Assembly (NCBI GenBank): GCA_027924585.1
Contig: BSBM01000917.1
Coordinates: 9,663,501 to 9,727,500 of the forward strand
From: Larix kaempferi
Lineage: Eukaryota > Streptophyta > Pinopsida > Pinales > Pinaceae
Direction of reading: 5' to 3'
DNA length: 64,000 nt
Numbering within the stretch: position 1 is the stretch's first letter; each line of letters starts with the position of its first letter. Both the position numbers and the translations under genes were made by a program. Shown piece by piece: positions 12,301 to 27,200 of the stretch. Below the pieces are notes generated by a model. That model searched no databases. It was given only the letters and a program-made list of their open reading frames with translations, and was not told where the DNA came from.

Positions 12301-14340
12301 TTTTTTAAGCAATCATGTAAACCTTCTAGAAGCTGTGATTTTAAAAAATGGGGGAAGTAAGCTTTTCTTATTTCCGGACGCATGCGCAAACTATAGAAAG
12401 TCGTTATGACATAGAATGTGAATACTTTGTAGATTCCATTTATTAAATAAAACACATTTTCTAAAAACTCGTGTTTTTTGCGAAATCATGTAAACCTTCT
12501 AGAAGCTATGATTTCAAAAAACGGTGGAAGTAAGCTTTTCTTATTTCCGGACGCATGCGCAAACTATAGAAAGTCGTTATGACGTAGAATGTGCATACTT
12601 TGTTGATTCCATTTATGAAATAAAACACATTTTCTAAAAACTCGTGTTTTTTAAGAAATCATGTAAACCTTCTAGAAGCTGTGATTTTAAAAAATGGGGG
12701 AAGTAAGCTTTTCTTATTTCCAAACACATGCGCAAACTATAGAAAGTCGTTATGACGTAGAATGTGCATACTTTGTTGATTCGATTTATGAAATAAAACA
12801 CATTTTCTAAAAACTGGTGTTTTTTAAGAAATCATGTAAACCTTCTAGAAGCTGTGATTTTAAAAAATGGGGGAAGTAAGCTTTTCTTATTTCCGGACGC
12901 ATGCGCAAACTATAGAAAGTCCTTATGACGTAGAATGTGCATACTTTGTTGATTCCATTTATGAAATAAAACACATTTTCTAAAAACTCTTGTTTTTTAA
13001 GAAATCATGTAAACCTTCTAGAAGCTGTGATTTTAAAAAATGGGGGAAGTAAGCTTTTCTTATTTCTAAATGCATGCGCAAACTATAGAAAGTCGTTATG
13101 ACGTAGAATGTGCATACTTTGTTGATTCCATTTATGAAATAAAACACATTTTGTAAAAACTCGTGTTTTTTAAGAAATCATGTAAACCTTCTAGAAGCTG
13201 TGATTTTAAAAAATGGGGGAAGTAAGCTTTTCTTATTTCCAAACACATGCGCAAACTATAGAAAGTCGTTATGACGTAGAATGTGCATACTTTGTTGATT
13301 CCATTTATGAAATAAAACACATTTTCTAAAAACTGGTGTTTTTTAAGAAATCATGTAAACCTTCTAGAAGCTGTGATTTTAAAAAATGGGGGAAGTAAGC
13401 TTTTCTTATTTCCGGATGCATGCGCAAACTATAGAAAGTCCTTATGACGTAGAATGTGCATACTTTGTTGATTCCATTTATGAAATAAAACACATTTTCT
13501 AAAAACTCTTGTTTTTTAAGAAATCATGTAAACCTTCTAGAAGCTGTGATTTTAAAAAATGGGGGAAGTAAGCGTTACTTATGACGTAGAATGTGCATAC
13601 TTTGTTGATTCCATTTATGAAATAAAACACATTTTCTAAAAACTCGTGTTTTTTAAGCAATCACGTAAACCTTCTAGAAGCTGTGATTTTAATAAATGGG
13701 GGAAGTAAGCTTTTCTTATTTCCGGACGCATGCGCAAACTATAGAAAGTCGTTATGACATAGAATGTGAATACTTTGTAGATTCCATTTATTTAACAAAA
13801 CACATTTTCTAAAAACTCGTGTTTTTTGCGAAATCATGTAAACCTTCTAGAAGCTGTGATTTCAAAAAACGGTGGAAGTAAGCTTTTCTTATTTCCGGAC
13901 GCATGCGCAAACTATAGAAAGTCGTTATGACGTAGAATGTGCATACTTTGTTGATTCCATTTATGAAATAAAACACATTTTCTAAAAACTCGTGTTTTTT
14001 AAGAAATCATGTAAACCTTCTAGAAGCTGTGATTTTAAAAAATGGGGGAAGTAAGCTTTTCTTATTTCCAAACACATGCGCAAACTATAGAAAGTCGTTA
14101 TGACGTAGAATGTGCATACTTTGTTGATTCCATTTATGAAATAAAATACATTTTCTAAAAACTCGTGCTTTTTACGAAATCATGTAAAGCTTCTAGATGC
14201 TGTGATTTTAAAAAATGGTGGAAGTAAGCTTTTCTTATTTCTGGACGCATGCGCAAACTATAGAAAGTCGTTATGACGTAGAATGTGCATACTTTGTAGA
14301 TTCCATTTCTGAAATAAAACACATTTTCTAAAAACTCGTG
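12301..14340. repeat. 2040-bp tandem block, second member, copy 1
   Basis: It repeats 10261-12300 with almost no difference on inspection. It ends where the sequence turns to TTTTCTACAAAATC at 14341, the GGTGTCAG-type monomer that follows the equivalent block at 9058. The near identity of the two members indicates a recent duplication or ongoing conversion. Confidence 0.9.
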
Positions 14341-15271
14341 TTTTCTACAAAATCATGTAAACCTTCTAGATGCTGTGATTTTAAAAAATGGTGTCAGTAA
14401 GCTTTTCTTATTTCCGGACGCATGCGCAAACTATAGAAAGTCGTTATGACGTAGAAGGTGCATACTTTGTTGATTCCATTTATGAAATAAAACACATTTT
14501 CTAAAACTCGTGTTTTTTAAGAAATCATGTAAACCTTCTAGAAGCTGTGATTTTAAAAAATGGGGGAAGTAAGCTTTTCTTATTTCCAAACGCATGCGCA
14601 CAATATAGAAAGTCGTTATGACCTAGAATATGCATACTTTGTTGATTCTATTTATGAAATAAAACACATTTTCTAAAAACTCGTGTTTTTTAAGAAATCA
14701 TGTAAACCTTCTAGAAGCTGTGATTTTAAAAAACGGGGGAAGTAAACTTTTCTTATTTCCAAACGCATGCGCAAACTATAGAAAGTCGTTATGACGTAGA
14801 ATGTGCATACTTTATTGATTCCATTTATGAAATAAAACACATTTTCTAAAAACTCGTGTTTTTTAAGAAATCATGTAAACCTTCTACAAGCTGTGATTTT
14901 AAAAAACGGTGGAAGTAAGCTTCTCTTATTTCCGGACGCATGCGCAAACTATAGAATGTCGTTATGACGTAGAATGTGCATACTTTGTAGATTCCATTTA
15001 TGAAATAAAACACATTTTCTAAAAACTCGTGTTTTTTACGAAATCATGTAAACCTTCTAGAAGCTGTGATTTTAAAAAATGGTGGAAGTAAGCTTTTCTT
15101 ATTTCCGGACGCATGCGCAAACTATAGAATGTCGTTATGACGTAGAATGTGCATACTTTGTAGATTCCATTTATGAAATAAAACACATTTTCTAAAAACT
15201 CGTGTTTTTTACGAAATCATGTAAACCTTCTAGAAGCTGTGATTTTAAAAAACGGGGGAAGTAAGCGTTAC

Positions 15272-15275
15272 TTAT
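15272..15275. other. Second 36-bp deletion scar, copy 1
   Basis: The sequence GCGTTACTTATGATGTAGAAAG shows the same TTAT-to-TTAT loss but in a different monomer (AACGGGGGAAG upstream, GATGTAGAAAG downstream). Equivalents lie at 34530-34533 in copy 2 and 51917-51920 in copy 3. It shares the GCGTTACTTAT parent type with the other scars, so it may be the same event spread to another site. Confidence 0.88.
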
Positions 15276-18200
15276 GATGTAGAAAGTGCATACTTTGTAG
15301 ATTCCATTTATGAAATAAAACACATTTTCTAAAAACTCATGTTTTTTACGAAATCATGTAAACCTTCTAGAAGCTCTGATTTTAAAAAACGGTGGAAGTA
15401 AGCTTTTGTTGTTTCCGGACGCATGCGTAAACTATAGAATGTCGTTATGATGTAGAATGTGCATACTTTGTAGATTCAAATTTATGAAATAAAACACATT
15501 TTCTAAAAACTCGTGTTTTTTACGAAATCATATAAACCTTCTAGAAGCTGTGATTTTAAAAAACGGGGGAAGTAAGTTTTTCTTATTTCCAGACGCATGC
15601 GCAAACTATAGAAAGTCGTTATGACGTAGAATGTGCATACTTTGTAGATTCCATTTATGAAATAAAACACATTTTCTAAAAACTCTTGTTTTTTACGAAA
15701 TCATGTAAACCTTCTAGAAGCTGTGATTTTAAAAAACGGTGAAAGTAAGCTTTTCTTATTTCCGAACGAATGCGCCAACTATAGAAAGTCGTTATGACGT
15801 AGAATGTGCATACTTTGTAGATTCCATTTATGAAATAAAACACATTTTCTAAAAACTTGTGTTTTTTACGAAATCATGTAAACCTTCTAGAAGCTGTGAT
15901 TTTAGAAAATGGGGGAAGTAAGCTTTTCCTATTTCCGGACGCATGCGCAAACTATAGAAAGTCGTTATGACGTAGAATGTGCATACTTTGTAGATTCCAT
16001 TTATGAAATAAAACACATTTTCTAAAAACTCGTGTTTTTTACGAAATCATGTAAACCTTCTAGAAGCTGTGATTTTAAAAAACGGTGGAAATAAGCTTTT
16101 CTTATTTCCGGACGCATGCGCAAACTATAGAAAGACGTTATGACGTAGAATGTGCATACTTTGTAGATTCCATTTATGAAATAAAACATATTTTCTAAAA
16201 ACTTGTGTTTTTTACCAAATCATGTAAACCTTTTAACAGTTGTGATTTTAAAAAACGGTGGAAGTAAGCTTTTCTTATTTCCGGATGCATGCATAAACTA
16301 TAGAAAGTTGTTATGACGTAGAATGTGCATACTTTGTTGATTCCATTTATGAAATAAAACACATTTTCTAAAAACTCGTGTTTTTTAAGAAATCATATAA
16401 ACCTTCTAGAAGCTGTGATTTGAAAAAACGGGGGAAGTAAGCTTTTCTTATTTCCAAACGCATGCATAAACTATAGAAAGTCGTTATGACGTAGAATGTG
16501 CATACTTTGTAGATTCCATTTATGAAATAAAACACATTTTCTAAAAACTCGTGTTTTTTACGAAATCATGTAAACCTTCTAGAAGCTGTGATTTTAAAAA
16601 ACGGTGGAAGTAAGCTTTTCTTCTTTCCGGACGCATTCACAAACTATAGAATTTCGTTATGACGTAGAATGTGCATACTTTGTAGATTCCATTTATGAAA
16701 TAAAACACATTTTCTAAAAACTCGTGTTTTTTACGAAATCATATAAACCTTCTAGAAGCTGTGATTTTAAAAAACGGTTGATTAAGCTTTTCTTATTTCC
16801 GGACGCATGCGCAAACTATAGAAAGTCGTTATGATGTAGAATGTGCATACTTTGTAGATTCCATTTATGAAATAAAACACATTTTCTAAAAACTCGTGTT
16901 TTTTACAAAATCATGTAAACCTTCTAGATGCTGTGATTTTAGAAAATGGTGTCAGTAAGCTTTTCTTATTTCCGGACGCATGCGCAAACTGTAGAAAGTC
17001 GTTATGACGTAGAATGTGCATACTTTGTTGACTCCATTTATGAAATAAAACACATTTTCTAAAAACTCGTGTTTTTTAAGAAATCATGTAAACCTTCTAG
17101 AAGCTGTGATTTTAAAAAATGGGGGAAGTAAGCTTTTCTTATTTCCAAACGCATGCGCACACTATAGAAAGTCGTTATGACCTAGAATATGCATACTTTG
17201 TTGATTCTATTTATGAAATAAAACACATTTTCTAAAAACTCGTGTTTTTTAAGAAATCATGTAAACCTTCTAGAAGCTGTGATTTTAAAAAACGGGGGAA
17301 GTAAGCTTTTCTTATTTCCAAACGCATGCGCAAACTATAGAAAGTCGTTATGACTTCGAATGTGCATACTTTGTTGATTCCATTTATGAAATAAAACACA
17401 TTTTCTAAAAACTCGTGTTTTTTAAGAAATCATGTAAACCTTCTACAAGCTGTGATTTTAAAAAACGGTGGAAGCAAGCTTCTCTTATTTCTGGACGCAT
17501 GCGCAAACTATAGAATGTCGTTATGACGTAGAATGTGCATACTTTGTAGATTCCATTTATGAAATAAAACACATTTTCTAAAAACTCGTGTTTTTTACGA
17601 AATCATGTAAACCTTCTAGAAGCTGTGATTTTAAAAAATGGTGGAAGTAAGCTTTTGTTATTTCCGGACGCATGCGCTAACTATAGAATGTCGTTATGAC
17701 GTAGAATGTGCATACTTTGTAGATTCCATTTATGAAATAAAACACATTTTCTAAAAACTCGGGTTTTTTGCGAAATCATGTAAACCTTCTAGATGCTGTG
17801 ATTTTAAAGAATGGTGGAAGTAAGCTTTTCTTATTTCCGGACGCATGCGCAAACTATATAAAGTCGTTATGACGTAGAATGTGGATACTTTGTTGATTCT
17901 ATTTATGAAATAAAACACATTTTCTAAAAGCTCGTGTTTTTTAAGAAATCATGTAAACCTTCTAGAAGCTGTGATTTTAAAAAAAGGGGAAGTAAGCTTT
18001 TCTTTTTTCCAAACGCTTGCGCAAACTATAGAAAGTTGTTATGACGTAGAATGTGCATACTTTGTTGATTCCATTTATGAAATAGAACACATTTTCTAAA
18101 AACTCGTGTTTTTTAAGCAATCACGTAAACCTTCTAGAAGCTGTGATTTTAAAAAATGGGGGAAGTAAGCTTTTCTTATTTCCGGACGCATGCGCAAACT

Positions 18201-21200
18201 ATAGAAAGTCGTTATGACATAGAATGTGAATACTTTGTAGATTCCATTTATTAAATAAAACACATTTTCTAAAAACTCGTGTTTTTTGCGAAATCATGTA
18301 AACCTTCTAGAAGCTGTGATTTTAAAAAACGGGGGAAGTAAGCTTTTCTTATTTCCGGACGCATGCGCAAACTATAGAAAGTCGTTATGCCATAGAATGT
18401 GCATACTTTGTTGATTCCATTTATGAAATAAAACACATTTTCTAAAAACTCGTGTTTTTTAAGAAATCATGTAAACCTTCTAGAAGCTGTGATTTTAAAA
18501 AATGGGGGAAGTAAGCTTTTCTTATTTCCGGACGCATGCGCAAACTATAGAAAGTAGTTATGACGTAGAATGTGCATAGTTTGTAGATTCCATTTATGAA
18601 ATAAAATACATTTTCTAAAAACTCGTGCTTTTTACGAAATCATGTAAAGCTTCTAGATGCTGTGATTTTAAAAAATGGTGGAAGTAAGCTTTTCTTCTTT
18701 CCGGACGCATGCGCAAACTATAGAAAGTCGTTATGACGTAGAATGTGCATACTTTGTAGATTCCATTTCTGAAATAAAACACATTTTCTAAAAACTTGTG
18801 TTTTTTACGAAATCATGTAAACCTTCTAGAAGCTGTGATTTTAAAAAATGGGGGAAGTAAGCTTTTCCTATTTCCGGACGCATGCGCAAACTATAGAAAG
18901 TCGTTATGACGTAGAATGTGCATACTTTGTAGATTCCATTTATGAAATAAAACACATTTTCTAAAAACTCGTGTTTTTTACGAAATCATGTAAACCTTCT
19001 AGAAGCTGTGATTTTAAAAAACGGGGGAAGTAAGCGTTACTTATTTCCGGACGTATGCGCAAACTATAGAAATTCGTTATAACGTAGAATGTGCATACTT
19101 TGTAGATTCCATTTATGAAATAAAACACATTTTCTAAAAACTCGTGTTTTTTAAGAAATCATGTAAACCTTCTAGAAGCTGTGATTTTAAAAAATGGGGG
19201 AAGTAAGCTTTTCTTATTTCCAAACGCATGCGCACACTATAGAAAGTCGTTATGACCTAGAATATGCATACTTTCTTGATTCTATTTATGAAATAAAACA
19301 CATTTTCTAAAAACTCTTGTTTTTTAAGAAATCATGTAAACCTTCTAGAAGCTGTGATTTTAAAAAACGGGGGAAGTACGCTTTTCTTATTTCCAAACGC
19401 ATGCGCAAACTATAGAAAGTCGTTATGACGTAGAATGTGCATACTTTAATGATTCCATTTATGAAATAAAACACATTTTCTAAAAACTCGTGTTTTTTAA
19501 GAAATCATGTAAACCTTCTACAAGCTGTGATTTTAAAAAACGGTGGAAGTAAGCTTCTCTTATTTCCGGACGCATGCGCAAACTATAGAATGTCGTTATG
19601 ACGTAGAATGTGCATACTTTGTAGATTCCATTTATGAAATAAAACATATTTTCTAAAAACTCGTGTTTTTTACGAAATCATGTAAACCTTCTACAAGCTG
19701 TGATTTTAAAAAACGGTGGAAGTAAGCTTTTCTTCTTTCCGGACGCATTCACAAACTATAGAATTTCGTTATGACGTAGAATGTGCATACTTTGTAGATT
19801 CCATTTATGAAATAAAACACATTTTCTAAAAACTCGTGTTTTTTACAAAATCATATAAACCTTCTAGAAGCTGTGATTTTAAAAAACGGTTGATTAAGCT
19901 TTTCTAATTTCCGGACGCATGCGCAAACTATAGAAAGTCGTTATGACGTAGAATGTGCATACTTTGTAGATTCCATTTATGAAATAAAACACATTTTCTA
20001 AAAACTCGTGTTTTTTACAAAATCATGTAAACCTTCTAGATGCTGTGATTTTAAAAAATGGTGTCAGTAAGCTTTTCTTATTTCCGGACGCATGTGCAAA
20101 CTGTAGAAAGTCGTTATGACGTAGAATGTGCATACTTTGTTGACTCCATTTATGAAATAAAACACATTTTTCTAAAAACTCGTGTTTTTTAAGAAATCAT
20201 GTAAACCTTCTAGAAGCTGTGATTTTAAAAAATGGGGGAAGTAAGCTTTTCTTATTTCCGGATGAATGCGCACACTATAGAAAGTCGTTATGACGTAGAA
20301 TGTGCATACTTTGTTAATTCCATTTAAGAAATAAAACACATTTTCTAAAAACTCGTGTTTTTTACGAAATCATGTAAACCTTCTAGAAGCTGTGTTTTAA
20401 AAAAACGGTGGAAATAAGCTTTTCTTTTTTCCGGACGCATGCGCAAACTATAGAAAGTCGTTATGACGTAGAATGTGCATACTTTGTAGATTCCATTTAT
20501 GAAATAAAACACATTTTCTAAAAACTCGTGTTTTTTACGAAATCATGTAAACCTTTTAACAGTTGTGATTTTAAAAAACGGTGGAAGTAAGCTTTTCTTA
20601 TTTCCGGACGCATGCATAAACTATAGAAAGGTTTTATGACGTAGAATGTGCATACTTTGTTGATTCCATTTATGAAATAAAACACATTTTCTAAAAACTC
20701 GTGTTTTTTAAGAAATCATATAAACCTTCTAGAAGCTGTGATTTTAAAAAACGGGGGAAGTAAGCTTTTCTTATTTCCAAACGCATGCATAAACTATAGA
20801 AAGTCGTTATGACGTAGAATGTGCATACTTTGTTGATTGCATTTATGAAATAAAACACATTTTCTAAAAACTCGTGTTTTTTAAGAAATCATGTAAAGCT
20901 TCTAGAAGCTGTGATTTTAAAAAACGGGGAAGTAAGCTTTTGTTATTTCCGTACGCATGCGCAAACTATAGAAAGTCGTTATGACGTAGAATGTGCATAC
21001 TTTGTAGATTCCATTTATGAAATAAAACACATTTTCTAAAAACTCGTGTTTTTTACGAAATCATGTAAACCTTCTAGAAGTTGTGATTTTAAACAACGGT
21101 GGAAGTAAGCTTTTCTTATTTCCAGACGCATTCGCAAACTATAGAATTTCGTTATGACGTAGAATGTGCATACTTTGTAGATTCCATTTATGAAATAAAA

Positions 21201-24200
21201 CACATTTTCTAAAAACTCCTGTTTTTTACGAAATCATATAAACCTTCTAGAAGCTGTGATTTTAAAAAACGGTTGATTAAGCTTTTTTTCTTTCCGGACG
21301 CATGCACAAACTATATAAAGTCGTTATGACGTAGAATGTGCATAATTTGTAGATTCCATTTATGAAATAAAACACATTTTCTAAACACGTGTTTTTTTAC
21401 GAAATCATGTAAACCTTCTATAGGCTGGGATTTTAAAAAACTGTCGAAGTAAGCTTTTTTTATTTCCGGACGCATGCGCAAAGTATAGAATGTCGTTATG
21501 ACGTAGAATGTGCATACTTTGTTGATTCTATTTATGAAATAAAACACATTTTTTAAAAAATCGTGTTTTTTACGAAATCATGTAAACCTTCTAGATGCTG
21601 TGATTTTAAAAAACGGGAGAAGTAAGCTTTTCTTATTTCAGGACGCATGCGCAAAGTATAGAAAGTCGTTATGATGTAGAATGTGCATACATTGTTGATT
21701 CCATTTATGAAATAAAACACATTTTCTAAAAACTCGTGTTTTTTAAGAAATCATGTAAACCTTCTAGAAGCTGTGATTTTAAAAAACGGGGGAAGTAAGC
21801 TTTTCTTATTTCCGGACGCATGCGCAAACTATAGAAAGTTGGTATGACGTAGAATGTGCATACTTTGCTCATTCCATTTATGAAATAAAACACATTTTCT
21901 AAAAACTCGTGTTTTTTAAGAAATCATGTAAACCTTCTAGAAGCTGTGATTTTAAAAAACGGGGGAAGTAAGCTTTTCTTATTTCCGGACGCATGCGCAA
22001 ACTATAGAAAGTCGTTATGACGTAGAATGTGCATACTTTGTTGATTCCATTTATGAAATAAAACACATTTTCTAAAAACTCGTGTTTTTTAAGAAATCAT
22101 GTAAACCTTCTAGAAGTTGTGATTTTAAAAAACAGGGGAAGTAAGCTTTTCTTATTTCCAAACGCATGTGCAAACAATAGAAAGTCGTTATGACGTAGAA
22201 TGTGCATACTTTGTTGATTCCATTTATGAAATAAAACACATTTTCTAAAAACTCGTGTTTTTTAAGAAATCATGTAAACCTTCTAGAAGCTGTGATTTTA
22301 AAAAATGGGGGAAGTAAGCTTTTCTTATTTCCGGACGGATGCGAAAACTATAGAAAGTCGTTATGACGTAGAATGTGCATACTTTGTAGATTCCATTTAT
22401 GAAATAAAACACATTTTCTAAAAACTTGTGTTTTTTACGAAATCATGTAAACCTTCTAGAAGCTGTGATTTTAAAAAATGGGGGAAGTAAGCTTTTCCTA
22501 TTTCCGGACGCATGCGCAAACTATAGAAAGTCGTTATGACGTAGAATGTGCATACTTTGTAGATTCCATTTATGAAATAAAACACATTTTCTAAAAACTC
22601 GTGTTTTTTACGAAATCATGTAAACCTTCTAGAAGCTGTGATTTTAAAAAACGGGGGAAGTAAGCGTTACTTATTTCCGGACGTATGCGCAAACTATAGA
22701 AATTCGTTATAACGTAGAATGTGCATACTTTGTAGATTCCATTTATGAAATAAAACACATTTTCTAAAAACTCGTCTTTTTTACGAAATCATGTAAACCT
22801 TCTAGAAGCTCTGATTTTAAAAAATGGTGAAAGTAAGCTTTTCTTATTTCCAAACGAATGCACAAACTATAGAAAGTCGTTATGACGTAGAATGTGCATA
22901 CTTTGTTGAATCCATTTAAGAAATAAAACACATTTTCTAAAAACTCGTGTTTTTTACGAAATCATGTAAACCTTCTAGAAGCTGTGATTTTAAAAAACGG
23001 TGGAAATAAGCTTTTCTTATTTCCGGACGCATGCGCAAACTATAGAAAGACGTTATGACGTAGAATGTGCATACTTTGTAGATTCCATTTATGAAATAAA
23101 ACACATTTTCTAAAAACTCGTGTTTTTTACGAAATCATGTAAACCTTTTAACAGCTGTGATTTCAAAAAACGGTGGAAGTAAGCTTTTCTTATTTCCGGA
23201 TGCATGCATAAACTATAGAAAGTTGTTATGACGTAGAATGTGCATACTTTGTTGATTCCATTTATGAAATAAAACACATTTTCTAAAAACTCGTGTTTTT
23301 TAAGAAATCATATAAACCTTCTAGAAGCTGTGATTTGAAAAAACGGGGGAAATAAGCTTTTCTTATTTCCAAACGCATGCATAAACTATAGAAAGTCGTT
23401 ATGACGTAGAATGTGCATACTTTGTAGATTCCATTTATGAAATAAAACACATTTTCTAAAAACTCGTGTTTTTTTACGAAATCATGTAAACCTTCTAGAA
23501 GCTGTGATTTTAAAAAACGGTGGAAGTAAGCTTTTCTTCTTTCCAGACGCATTCACAAACTATAGAATTTCGTTATGATGTAGAATGTGCATACTTTGTA
23601 GATTCCATTTATGAAATAAAACACATTTTCTAAAAACTCGTGTTTTTTACGAAATCATATAAACCTTCTAGAAGCTGTGATTTTAAAAAACGGTTGATTA
23701 AGCTTTTCTTATTTCCGGACGCATGCGCAAACTATAGAAAGTCGTTATGATGTAGAATGTGCATACTTTGTAGATTCCATTTATGAAATAAAACACATTT
23801 TCTAAAAACTCGTGTTTTTTACAAAATCATGTAAACCTTCTAGATGCTGTGATTTTAAAAAATGGTGTCAGTAAGCTTTTCTTATTTCCGGACGCATGCG
23901 CAAACTGTAGAAAGTCGTTATGACGTAGAATGTGCATACTTTGTTGACTCCATTTATGAAATAAAACACATTTTCTAAAAACTCGTGTTTTTTAAGAAAT
24001 CATGTAAACCTTCTAGAAGCTGTGATTTTAAAAAATGGGGGAAGTAAGCTTTTCTTATTTCCAAACGCATGCGCACACTATAGAAAGTCGTTATGACCTA
24101 GAATATGCATACTTTGTTGATTCTATTTATGAAATAAAACACATTTTCTAAAAACTCGTGTTTTTTAAGAAATCATGTAAACCTTCTAGAAGCTGTGATT

Positions 24201-27200
24201 TTAAAAAACGGGGGAAGTAAGCTTTTCTTATTTCCAAACGCATGCGCAAACTATAGAAAGTCGTTATGACGTAGAATGTGCATACTTTGTTGATTCCATT
24301 TATGAAATAAAACACATTTTCTAAAAACTCGTGTTTTTTAAGAAATCATGTAAACCTTCTACAAGCTGTGATTTTAAAAAACGGTGGAAGCAAGCTTCTA
24401 TTATTTCCGGACGCATGCGCAAACTATAGAATGTCGTTATGACGTAGAATGTGCATACTTTGTAGATTCCATTTATGAAATAAAACACATTTTCTAAAAA
24501 CTCGTGTTTTTTATGAAATCATGTAAACCTTCTAGAAGCTGTGATTTTAAAAAATGGTGGAAGTAAGCTTTTCTTATTTCCGGACGCATGAGCTAACTAT
24601 AGAATGTCGTTATGACGTAGAATGTGCATACTTTGTAGATTCCATTTATGAAATAAAACACATTTTCTAAAAACTCGGGTTTTTTGCGAAATCATGTAAA
24701 CCTTCTAGATGCTGTGATTTTAAAGAATGGTGGAAGTAAGCTTTTCTTATTTCCGGACGCATGCGCAAACTATATAAAGTCGTTATGACGTAGAATGTGG
24801 ATACTTTGTTGATTCTGTTTATGAAATAAAACACATTTTCTAAAAGCTCGTGTTTTTTAAGAAATCATGTAAACCTTCTAGAAGCTGTGATTTTAAAAAA
24901 CGGGGAAGTAAGCTTTTCTTATTTCCAAACGCTTGCGCAAACTATAGAAAGTTGTTATGACGTAGAATGTGCATACTTTGTTGATTCCATTTATGAAATA
25001 AAACACATTTTCTAAAAACTTGTGTTTTTTAAGCAATCACGTAAACCTTCTAGAAGCTGTGATTTTAATAAATGGGGGAAGTAAGCTTTTCTTATTTCCG
25101 GACGCATGCGCAAACTATAGAAAGTCGTTATGACATAGAATGTGAATACTTTGTAGATTCCATTTATTTAATAAAACACATTTTCTAAAAACTCGTGTTT
25201 TTTGCGAAATCATGTAAACCTTCTAGAAGCTGTGATTTCAAAAAACGGTGGAAGTAAGCTTTTCTTATTTCCGGACGCATGCGCAAACTATAGAAAGTCG
25301 TTATGACGTAGAATGTGCATACTTTGTTGATTCCATTTATGAAATAAAACACATTTTCTAAAAACTCGTGTTTTTTAAGAAATCATGTAAACCTTCTAGA
25401 AGCTGTGATTTTAAAAAATGGGGGAAGTAAGCTTTTCTTATTTCCAAACACATGCGCAAACTATAGAAAGTCGTTATGACGTAGAATGTGCATACTTTGT
25501 TGATTCCATTTATGAAATAAAATACATTTTCTAAAAACTCGTGCTTTTTACGAAATCATGTAAAGCTTCTAGATGCTGTGATTTTAAAAAATGGTGGAAG
25601 TAAGCTTTTCTTATTTCTGGACGCATGCGCAAACTATAGAAAGTCGTTATGACGTAGAATGTGCATACTTTGTATATTCCATTTCTGAAATAAAACACAT
25701 TTTCTAAAAACTCGTGTTTTTTACAAAATCATGTAAACCTTCTAGATGCTGTGATTTTAAAAAATGGTGTCAGTAAGCTTTTCTTATTTCCGGACACATG
25801 CGCAAACTATAGAAAGTCGTTATGACGTAGAAGGTGCATACTTTGTTGATTCCATTTATGAAATAAAACACATTTTCTAAAACTCGTGTTTTTTAAGAAA
25901 TCATGTAAACCTTCTAGAAGCTGTGATTTTAAAAAATGGGGGAAGTAAGCTTTTCTTATTTCCAAATGCATGCGCACAATATAGAAAGTCGTTATGACCT
26001 AGAATATGCATACTTGGTTGATTCTATTTATGAAATAAAACACATTTTCTAAAAACTCGTGTTTTTTAAGAAATCATGTAAACCTTCTAGAAGCTGTGAT
26101 TTTAAAAAACGGGGGAAGTAAACTTTTCTTATTTCCAAACGCATGCGCAAACTATAGAAAGTCGTTATGACGTAGAATGTGCATACTTTATTGATTCCAT
26201 TTATGAAATAAAACACATTTTCTAAAAACTCGTGTTTTTTAAGAAATCATGTAAACCTTCTACAAGCTGTGATTTTAAAAAACGGTGGAAGTAAGCTTCT
26301 CTTATTTCCGGACGCATGCGCAAACTATAGAATGTCGTTATGACGTAGAATGTGCATACTTTGTAGATTCCATTTATGAAATAAAACACATTTTCTAAAA
26401 TCTCGTGTTTTTTACGAAATCATGTAAACCTTCTAGAAGCTGTGATTTTAAAAAATGGTGGAAGTAAGCTTTTCTTATTTCCGGACGCATGCGCAAACTA
26501 TAGAATGTCGTTATGACGTAGAATGTGCATACTTTGTAGATTCCATTTATGAAATAAAACACATTTTCTAAAAACTCGTGTTTTTTGCGAAATCATGTAA
26601 ACCTTCTAGATGCTGTGATTATAAAGAATGGTGGAAGTAAGCTTTTCTTATTTCCGGACGCATGCGCAAACTATATAAAGTCGTTATGACGTAGAATGTG
26701 GATACTTTGTTGATTCTGTTTATGAAATAAAACACATTTTCTAAAAGCTCGTGTTTTTTAAGAAATCATGTAAACCTTCTGGAAGCTGTGATTTTAAAAA
26801 ACGGGGAAGTAAGCTTTTCTTATTTCCAAACGCTTGCGCAAACTATAGAAAGTTGTTATGACGTAGAATGTGCATACTTTGTTGATTCCATTTATGAAAT
26901 AAAACACATTTTCTAAAAACTCGTGTTTTTTAAGCAATCACGTAAACCTTCTAGAAGCTGTGATTTTAATAAATGGGGGAAGTAAGCTTTTCTTATTTCC
27001 GGACGCATGTGCAAACTATAGAAATTCGTTATGACATAGAATGTGAATACTTTGTAGATTCCATTTATTTAATAAAACACATTTTCTAAAAACTCGTGTT
27101 TTTTGCGAAATCATGTAAACCTTCTAGAAGCTGTGATTTCAAAAAACGGTGGAAGTAAGCTTTTCTTATTTCCGGACGCATGCGCAAACTATAGAAAGTC

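Larger units (their letters stand above)
1..18737. repeat. Higher-order repeat copy 1 (about 18.7 kb)
   Basis: Position 1 pairs with 18738, including the rare variant CCATTTCTGAAAT in the first monomer, so this copy ends at 18737. Rare variants confirm collinearity: the CTATAGGCTGGG monomer near 2680 matches 21420 and 40674, and the CGGATGCGAAAAC monomer near 3771 matches 22336. At about 109 monomers it is the shortest complete copy. It has the monomer at 3081-3253 and the 2040-bp tandem duplication, but lacks the 691-bp duplication seen in the other two. The left boundary is only a phase choice because the window begins inside the array. Confidence 0.93.
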
